Assembly: GCA_041639705.1 (NCBI GenBank)
Contig: JBEQBT010000096.1
Coordinates: 1-11,336, forward strand
Length of the DNA: 11,336 bases
Direction: 5' to 3'
From: JARDZI01 sp041639705
GTDB lineage: Bacteria > Bacillota > Clostridia > Clostridiales > Caloramatoraceae
Made by a program: the position numbers and the translations under genes. The stretch's first letter is position 1. Each line of letters begins with the position of its first letter. The notes beneath the pieces are model-generated. The model worked only from the letters and a program-made list of their open reading frames with translations, did no database searches and was not told where the DNA came from. Positions 7,005-11,336 of the stretch are shown piece by piece.

Positions 7005-7733
7005 TTATCTATTCACTAGCTTTCCTCTTTTTCTTAAAAAGTCCTTCAACTTATCCTCATGAGTATTAATAATATTCTCATCCCTAATTCCTGCATTTTT
7101 TATAATCTCAAGGGCTTTATCAAATTCGCCTATAGCAAAGCAAATATGTGCGTCACTTCCTATTGCTATCATATTTCCCTTTAGTGCTGCCATTTCTGCA
7201 ATCCTTCTGCAGTTATCTTGACTTCCAACACGTGATGTTCCAAAGGATGAGTTGTTTATTTCAATTAAAACGTTATACTCCACAGCAGCCTTAAGAACCT
7301 CATCAATTTTTATTGGAAATGAAGGGTTCCCAGGATGAGCAATAATATCTACATATTTATTTTTCATGGCACCTATAATAGCATTGGTATTTTCATCTAT
7401 ATTTCCAGGTTTTATGCATACATCATGTAAACTTCCAATGACTATATCAAGTGTACTTAATATCTTATCATTAATATCAATTTCCCCATTATAATCCAGA
7501 ATATTAGCTTCTACTCCTTTAAGAACCTCAACTCCATTTATAAAATCTGGATACACCTTTTGATTTCCTATATGGAATATATGTGGTCCTCCAACCATTG
7601 CTGGACCATGATCAGTAATAGCAATAAGCTTCATTCCCTTTTTAGCAGCTTCACTACAGTTTTCACCTAAAGTGCTATATGCATGACCACTTGATATTGT
7701 ATGAACATGTGTATCTACAACCATTTTTCTCAA
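7005..7733 (-). CDS. PHP-domain metallohydrolase (PHP2), YcdX-like
   Basis: 242 aa from the chosen start. The PHP metal site is complete: DTHVHTISSGH (H9, H11, H17), TDHGPAM (D41, H42), GVEAN (E75), GSLHD (H103), AHPGNP (H133), EIN (E159) and GSDAH (D194, H196). A phosphoesterase activity is expected, with an unknown substrate. I chose TTG at 7733 because AAAGGAGG lies 7 nt upstream. The next ATG (7724) would be 16 nt from that site, and an in-frame ATG at 7769 would put the ribosome binding site inside the gene and lies in a 9-bp inverted repeat (7764-7789). It is a paralogue of PHP1 and is slightly longer at the C-terminus (EDKLKDFLRKRGKLVNR). It lies downstream of uvrC across a MITE-like insertion and upstream of murB. 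Confidence 0.9.
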   Translation of the reverse strand: MRKMVVDTHVHTISSGHAYSTLGENCSEAAKKGMKLIAITDHGPAMVGGPHIFHIGNQKVYPDFINGVEVLKGVEANILDYNGEIDINDKILSTLDIVIGSLHDVCIKPGNIDENTNAIIGAMKNKYVDIIAHPGNPSFPIKIDEVLKAAVEYNVLIEINNSSFGTSRVGSQDNCRRIAEMAALKGNMIAIGSDAHICFAIGEFDKALEIIKNAGIRDENIINTHEDKLKDFLRKRGKLVNR

Positions 7734-7811
7734 TTCAATTCCTCCTTTGCATGTGTAATGCTTAAACATATCTCAATGCTGATATGTTTTAAACATAGTT
7801 AATATGGTACC

Positions 7812-7907
7812 TGTAGGGGCGAACAGTGTTCGCCCGCTATGTTGCATTATTATCCAAGGCATAGCCAACATGTAGGTGCCTACGGGCGAACACTGTTCGC
7901 CCCTACA
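7812..7907. mobile_element. 96-bp MITE-like element with 25-bp perfect terminal inverted repeats
   Basis: The arms at 7812-7836 and 7883-7907 are perfect 25-bp inverted repeats beginning TGTAGGGGCGAACAGTG. Each arm is itself palindromic: GGGCGAAC / GTTCGCCC around a 3-nt loop. The element can therefore fold as two small hairpins or one long one. The inner 46 bp is non-coding. It is far more GC-rich than its surroundings, which suggests acquired DNA. Similar TGTAGGGGCGAAC palindromes are, to my recollection, scattered in intergenic regions of many Firmicutes. No clear target-site duplication is visible. It lies in the uvrC-PHP2 gap and would be transcribed with them. Confidence 0.75.
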
Positions 7908-7925
7908 ATTTAGATAGTGTCATAT

Positions 7926-9803
7926 CTATTTATTTTCATTATTATTATCTCTAAAGTATTCATAAACCGCAATAGCAGCTTTTTCATTCATTCCCCTTAC
8001 CTTTTTTAGCTCCTCAACACTTGCCTTTTTAATATCCTCTATGCTTATGAAATGGTTGATAAGTGCAAGTCTTCTAGTCTTTCCAATGCCAGATATTCCA
8101 TCAAGTAGGGACATTACACTTCCCTTTGACCTAAGGCTCCTATGATATTCTATTGCAACTCTATGGGCTTCATCCTGTATTTTTGCAACGAGCTTATAAA
8201 TTGCAGAATCCTTGTGTATTAAAACTTCCTCACCTTTATATATTAACCCTCTTGTTCTATGCCTGTCATCCTTCACCATACCACAAACAGGAATATTAAG
8301 TTTAAGTTCCTCTAGAACCCTCTCTGCTATAGACACCTGGCCTAACCCACCATCCATGAGTATAAGGTCAGGAAAACTTGAAAACTTGCCCTTAGTGAGT
8401 TCCTCTCCCTTGCTTTCTAGTTCCTTCCCCTCCTCAATGCCTCTTTTGAATCTTCTAGTTAGAACCTCTTCCATACTTGCGTAGTCATTAGGTCCCTCAA
8501 CAGTTTTTATTTTAAACCTTCTATAGTCCCTGTTTTTTGGTTTTCCACCCTCGAATACCACCATGGAGCCTACTGGATTTGTTCCCTGTATATTTGAAAT
8601 ATCAAATGCTTCAAGTCTGTAGGGAGTATTTTCAATATCAAGTATTAGCTTCAGTTCCTCAAGAGCATCCTCTTCCATTTCTTTTTCTTTTAGGGTTCTA
8701 TACTTCATCTGCTCAAGTGCAGCCTCCGCATTTTTCCTAGCCATTTCAATAAGGTGGCTTTTCTCTCCCCTTTGGGGTACCTTTAGTTGAACTCTGCCTC
8801 CCTTTTTCTCAGAAAGATAGGATTCTATTATATCCATTTCATTTATTGGGTTTTGAAGAAGTATTTCCCTTGGAATGTAATCCCTGTCCCCATAAAATTG
8901 CATCATAAATTGGGATAGCATTTCCCCTTCATCCTCTTCAACGTCATTAAAATAAAAGTTTTCTCTTCCTAGAAGCTTTCCCCCTCTAATAAAGAACACC
9001 TCAATGCAAGTGCTCTCTTCAGTACTAACATGTGCAATAACATCTCCATCATCCATTGTTGCATTTTCAAGTTTTTGTTTCTCCTGTATCTTTTGTATGG
9101 AGTTTATTTGATCTCTAAGCTCAGCTGCCCTCTCAAAATTAAGACTTTCTGCAGCCTCCATCATCCTATCCCTTAGCTGCTTTATTAATTCATCATGTTT
9201 TCCTGAAAGAAGTGTCATAATGTCCTTTACATAACCCATATATATATCCCTATCTACATTTCCCAGGCAGGGTGCAATACATCTGTGTATATGATAGTTA
9301 AGACAGGGTCTATCAACAACTCTTCCAAATGCCAAATCCTTTTTGCAGCTTCTAATTGGATATAGCTTTTTAACTAAATGTAATGTATCCCTTACAGCAT
9401 ATAAATCCGTATAGGGACCAAAATACTTAGCTCCATCCTTTATTACATCTCTTGCCATAAATACTCTTGGATATTCCTCATTTACTGTCACCTTTATATA
9501 GGGATACTGTTTATCATCCTTAAGCCTTATATTATACCTTGGCCTATGCTTTTTAATTAAATTACATTCAAGAATTAGAGCCTCTAATTCTGAATCTGTA
9601 AGAATATACTCAAATTCCTCAATATGGCTAACCATTGTAATAACCTTTGGAGAATGGGACTTTGAGCTTTGGAAATACTGTCTTACTCTATTCTTTAATG
9701 AAATAGCTTTTCCTATATATATTATAGTTCCCTCATCATCCTTCATTATATAAACTCCTGGATGGTCAGGAAGATTTTTCAATGCCTCTTGTATATCAAA
9801 CAT
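7926..9803 (-). CDS. uvrC: Excinuclease ABC subunit C
   Basis: 625 aa. Domains in order: GIY-YIG nuclease (GVYIMKD at 16-22, IIYIGKA at 27-33, to about 95) for the 3' incision; four cysteines C153, C167, C175 and C179, spaced as in the iron-sulfur cluster of characterised UvrC; a UVR motif at about 204-239 (ESLNFERAAELRDQI) that contacts UvrB; an RNase H-like nuclease (EAFDISN with D401, LMDGG with D484, DEAHR with H547) for the 5' incision; and tandem helix-hairpin-helices at about 565-618. It cuts DNA on both sides of bulky lesions in nucleotide excision repair. I prefer ATG at 9803, with AGGGTG 6 nt upstream; a GTG at 9812 would overlap that ribosome binding site. The ydjM-like gene stops 10 nt before, so the two are coupled. 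Confidence 0.97.
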   Translation of the reverse strand: MFDIQEALKNLPDHPGVYIMKDDEGTIIYIGKAISLKNRVRQYFQSSKSHSPKVITMVSHIEEFEYILTDSELEALILECNLIKKHRPRYNIRLKDDKQYPYIKVTVNEEYPRVFMARDVIKDGAKYFGPYTDLYAVRDTLHLVKKLYPIRSCKKDLAFGRVVDRPCLNYHIHRCIAPCLGNVDRDIYMGYVKDIMTLLSGKHDELIKQLRDRMMEAAESLNFERAAELRDQINSIQKIQEKQKLENATMDDGDVIAHVSTEESTCIEVFFIRGGKLLGRENFYFNDVEEDEGEMLSQFMMQFYGDRDYIPREILLQNPINEMDIIESYLSEKKGGRVQLKVPQRGEKSHLIEMARKNAEAALEQMKYRTLKEKEMEEDALEELKLILDIENTPYRLEAFDISNIQGTNPVGSMVVFEGGKPKNRDYRRFKIKTVEGPNDYASMEEVLTRRFKRGIEEGKELESKGEELTKGKFSSFPDLILMDGGLGQVSIAERVLEELKLNIPVCGMVKDDRHRTRGLIYKGEEVLIHKDSAIYKLVAKIQDEAHRVAIEYHRSLRSKGSVMSLLDGISGIGKTRRLALINHFISIEDIKKASVEELKKVRGMNEKAAIAVYEYFRDNNNENK

Positions 9804-9813
9804 AATTATCACC

Positions 9814-10428
9814 CTACCTAATCTTGGTAAATATTATTGGCAGTCTCCATACTAAATAAATGAGCCCTGCTGCTGTAATAATCCCCTCAAAAAAATTTCC
9901 CTTCAATGAACCTACTGAAAAAGTAAGTGGCATTTTATACTTTGTTTTTTTAAATGGGAAAAATAAAGGAACACCCCTGTTTGTAAACATGTCGCATATA
10001 ATATGGGTTCCATAGCCTATTGTAAATGGTAGAATACTATTTATCAAACTATATTTTACAGCAACATTTCCAAATATACCAAGGAAAAATAAAAGTCCTG
10101 TTAAACTATGGGTTATTCCATTTCTATGGGTTGATATTCCTATTAAAATTAGAAAAATTCCAAGGGACCTTAAATATGAATAGTTCATGTAAAAGTAATT
10201 CATCAACAATATAAGTATACCTAATGTAATGTAAAACGTTACCTTTATGCACTTGCTTCTAACAGGCAGTATGTATTTATTTATCAATCCCTTAGGATGA
10301 TCTATATCAGGTAGTACAGATGCAAATGCACATATTCCAAGGGAAGTTAATGACAGCTGTATTGGTATATATTCAGATAAAATTACGGTTGCCATAACAC
10401 CAATTCCAAGATGGGTTTTACCAGTCAT
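9814..10428 (-). CDS. YdjM-like membrane-bound metal-dependent hydrolase (DUF457)
   Basis: 204 aa integral membrane protein. It begins MTGKTHLGIG and has the family's conserved polar residues: H6, PDIDHPKG at 40-47, STHRNGITHSLTG at 99-111 with H101 and H107, and GYGTHIICDMFTNRGVPLFFPF at 138-159. Hydrophobic stretches near 10-38, 65-80, 86-99, 110-125, 131-145 and 181-201 suggest about five or six membrane segments. The family includes E. coli YdjM, an SOS-induced protein, and is predicted to be a membrane metallohydrolase; no substrate is known. Start ATG at 10428 has AAGGAGA 6 nt upstream. It sits 10 nt upstream of uvrC in the same unit, which fits a DNA-damage link, but no obvious LexA-type box is visible near the promoter. 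Confidence 0.85.
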   Translation of the reverse strand: MTGKTHLGIGVMATVILSEYIPIQLSLTSLGICAFASVLPDIDHPKGLINKYILPVRSKCIKVTFYITLGILILLMNYFYMNYSYLRSLGIFLILIGISTHRNGITHSLTGLLFFLGIFGNVAVKYSLINSILPFTIGYGTHIICDMFTNRGVPLFFPFKKTKYKMPLTFSVGSLKGNFFEGIITAAGLIYLVWRLPIIFTKIR

Positions 10429-10464
10429 ATTCTTCTCCTTTATGTTAACTAGTACTTTAAATAT

Positions 10465-10493
10465 AGTATATACTATGCAATTTTATAGAACAA
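10465..10493 (-). promoter_or_regulatory. Promoter for the ydjM-like gene and uvrC
   Basis: On the minus strand: TTGTTC (10488-10493), a 17-nt spacer, then TATACT (10465-10470). The predicted start is near 10458, leaving a leader of about 30 nt before the ATG at 10428. Confidence 0.6.
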
Positions 10494-10535
10494 GTGTTTG
10501 GGATAAAAATTGTCATAAATCACATAAATTTATTC

Positions 10536-10582
10536 ACTTTTTGTAGGTATATTCAAAAAGTAACCCTTTGGGACACTTTTTT
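10536..10582. repeat. Two mutually exclusive hairpins / bidirectional terminator-like palindrome
   Basis: ACTTTTT (10536-10542), AAAAAGT (10555-10561) and ACTTTTTT (10575-10582) alternate, so the central arm can pair with either side. The right-hand hairpin is stronger: AAAAAGT / ACTTTTT outside a 2x2 internal loop, plus CCC / GGG around a TTT loop. It is flanked by A- and T-runs and looks like a bidirectional terminator. It lies between two divergent promoters, where a terminator is not expected. Confidence 0.5.
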
Positions 10583-10613
10583 ATTTCACCCAAATTTCAT
10601 ATTTTTATATATA

Positions 10614-10642
10614 TTGACTTAATATATCAACTACACTATAAT
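10614..10642 (+). promoter_or_regulatory. Sigma-A-type promoter for the riboswitch transcript
   Basis: TTGACT (10614-10619), a 17-nt spacer, then a perfect TATAAT (10637-10642). Transcription should begin near 10649, about 10 nt before the aptamer. This is the best promoter match in the window. Confidence 0.8.
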
Positions 10643-10658
10643 ATAACTAAAATAGTAA

Positions 10659-10748
10659 AACTTGTAAACGGCAAAACCTACGAAAGATGGTGACGCAAAG
10701 CTATAGGGGCTAATATAGATATCTATTATGCCAGCCAGTTACCAGGTT
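10659..10748 (+). promoter_or_regulatory. Cyclic-di-GMP-I (GEMM) riboswitch aptamer
   Basis: Conserved GEMM core elements appear in order: ACGGCAAAACC (10669-10678), a GAAA tetraloop in CCTACGAAAGATGG, GACGCAAAGC (10692-10701), GGGGCTAA, ATGCCAGCCAG (10728-10738) and GTTACC (10738-10743). A closing P1 helix can form between AACTTG (10659-10664) and CAGGTT (10743-10748). GACGCAAAGC and the CCAGTTACC strand contain the ligand-contacting positions of the characterised Vc2 aptamer, so c-di-GMP binding is expected. It lies on the plus strand, downstream of a strong promoter and upstream of a terminator and a sigma-factor-like ORF. Confidence 0.93.
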
Positions 10749-10761
10749 GTTTTGTGGTTTT

Positions 10762-10797
10762 AACTACATGCACATGGGCAGGTAGTTTTTTTATTTT
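10762..10797 (+). terminator. Riboswitch expression platform terminator
   Basis: AACTAC (10762-10767) pairs with GTAGTT (10782-10787) and TGC with GCA inside it, followed by a long T-tract to 10797. The upstream GTGGTT, just after the aptamer, can also pair with AACTAC (one G-T wobble) and is a candidate antiterminator arm. Control is thus by termination; whether c-di-GMP turns the gene on or off cannot be decided by eye. Confidence 0.85.
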
Positions 10798-10844
10798 TGG
10801 ATTTTTGATAGTTAGGTTATATGTCAGAAAGTGGGGGATTGATT

Positions 10845-11267
10845 ATGAACTTATTGATGACAATAGAAACGATGTTATCCCAAAAAAGAGGAATCCTTTC
10901 GGATATAAACAAAGATGATTTTATGGACTTGTTAAGTCCTTTGTTCCAAGAGTTTTATCGATATATCTTTTCTCTAGCCAAAAATAGAGACTTAACAGAT
11001 GATATTATACAGAATACCTTGCTACTAGCTTATGAAAATATTCATAAACTTAGAGATAAATCTAAGCTTAAATCATGGTTATTTACCATAGGAAAAAGAG
11101 AGTTTTTAAGGTCAATTAGAAATAATTCTAAGTATACTGAGCTGATAGACGAAAAAATAGAAACGAAAGAATTAACCCCTGAAAGTGCTTTTCTACAATT
11201 AGAAACTACTATTGAAATTATTATAAATATAAATGAATTAAGTCCCATATTTCGCTTAAAGGTATAA
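10845..11267 (+). CDS. Truncated sigma-70/ECF-like factor, region 2 only
   Basis: 140 aa from the chosen start. Residues about 28-95 match sigma region 2: LLSPLFQEFYRYIFSLAKNRDLTDDIIQNTLLLAYENI, then KLKSWLFTIGKREFLRSIR, with the W-L-F/Y-T-I-G/A motif that contacts the -10 element. An acidic linker follows (TELIDEKIETKELTPESAFLQLE). The protein stops at SPIFRLKV, where region 4 normally begins (as in FRLKYYEGLSYKEIAEIL). Region 4, which reads the -35 box, is absent, and none of the three frames to the window end resembles it. Either it is a decayed sigma factor or a real short form. I chose ATG 10845 because GGGGG lies 7 nt upstream; an in-frame ATG at 10821 has only a weak site. It is the only plus-strand gene and is controlled by a c-di-GMP riboswitch. 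Confidence 0.7.
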   Translation: MNLLMTIETMLSQKRGILSDINKDDFMDLLSPLFQEFYRYIFSLAKNRDLTDDIIQNTLLLAYENIHKLRDKSKLKSWLFTIGKREFLRSIRNNSKYTELIDEKIETKELTPESAFLQLETTIEIIININELSPIFRLKV

Positions 11268-11293
11268 CAAAATCAAGCATTTAATTTGAGAAT

Positions 11294-11320
11294 TTTAAAA
11301 AGCTAATATTGCTTTTTAAA
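11294..11320 (+). terminator. Hairpin after the sigma-like gene
   Basis: A 10-bp AT-rich stem TTTAAAAAGC / GCTTTTTAAA with a 7-nt loop, 27 nt after the stop. The T-run is inside the 3' arm, so this is at best a weak terminator. It suggests the short ORF is transcribed as a unit ending here. Confidence 0.4.
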
Positions 11321-11336
11321 CCCCTGTACAAAAATG

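Noticed and set aside
7764..7789. 9-bp inverted repeat AAACATATC / GATATGTTT upstream of PHP2
   Set aside because: AT-rich with no U-run and no conserved context visible; noted only because it overlaps the rejected ATG at 7769.
11042..11248. 68-aa minus-strand open frame
   Set aside because: Antisense to the sigma region 2 coding sequence and without a ribosome binding site or known domain.
1..11336. CRISPR array, tRNA or rRNA
   Set aside because: I found no regularly spaced direct repeats of CRISPR length and no cloverleaf or rRNA-like sequence.

Overview
The window looks like a chromosomal segment of a low-GC, Gram-positive Clostridia-type bacterium. The evidence is the strong A/T bias, the AGGAGG-type ribosome binding sites, the use of GTG and TTG starts, and the gene order uvrC - PHP - murB - PHP - rapZ - yvcK - whiA, which is a familiar cluster in this class. 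I cannot name a genus from sequence alone.

All identifiable genes except one lie on the minus strand, so transcription runs from high to low coordinates. Unit 1 starts at a good promoter (10465-10493) and carries a YdjM-like membrane protein and uvrC. A PHP-family metallohydrolase and murB follow, probably by read-through because no convincing promoter or terminator separates them. Unit 2 is hisC alone, with an AT-rich leader containing a 24-bp tandem repeat and a candidate promoter, closed by a strong intrinsic terminator (4632-4663). Unit 3 starts at a very good promoter (4586-4614) and carries a second PHP hydrolase, rapZ, yvcK and whiA. rapZ and yvcK overlap by 1 nt, yvcK and whiA are 4 nt apart, and the unit ends in a hairpin overlapping the whiA stop. 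Unit 4 is a DRTGG-domain regulator resembling YtoI that runs off the left edge, with its own extended -10 promoter.

The right end is different. A plus-strand promoter (10614-10642) drives a complete cyclic-di-GMP-I (GEMM) riboswitch and an intrinsic terminator, followed by a short ORF for a sigma-70/ECF-like protein. That ORF has region 2 but stops where region 4 should begin. This is the most unusual part of the window: a second-messenger switch placed in front of what appears to be half a sigma factor.

Two intergenic spaces contain small mobile or repeat-like DNA. Between PHP1 and rapZ, three hairpins are packed into about 90 bp in an arrangement like the ends of IS200/IS605 elements, and the element appears to supply the PHP1 stop codon. 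Between uvrC and PHP2 lies a 96-bp MITE-like element with perfect 25-bp terminal inverted repeats, each of which is itself a palindrome.

Functionally, the cluster combines DNA repair (UvrC), peptidoglycan precursor synthesis (MurB), the RapZ/YvcK/WhiA trio linked to cell-wall and carbon control and to division, and two probable phosphoester-cleaving PHP enzymes. No tRNA, rRNA or CRISPR array was seen.
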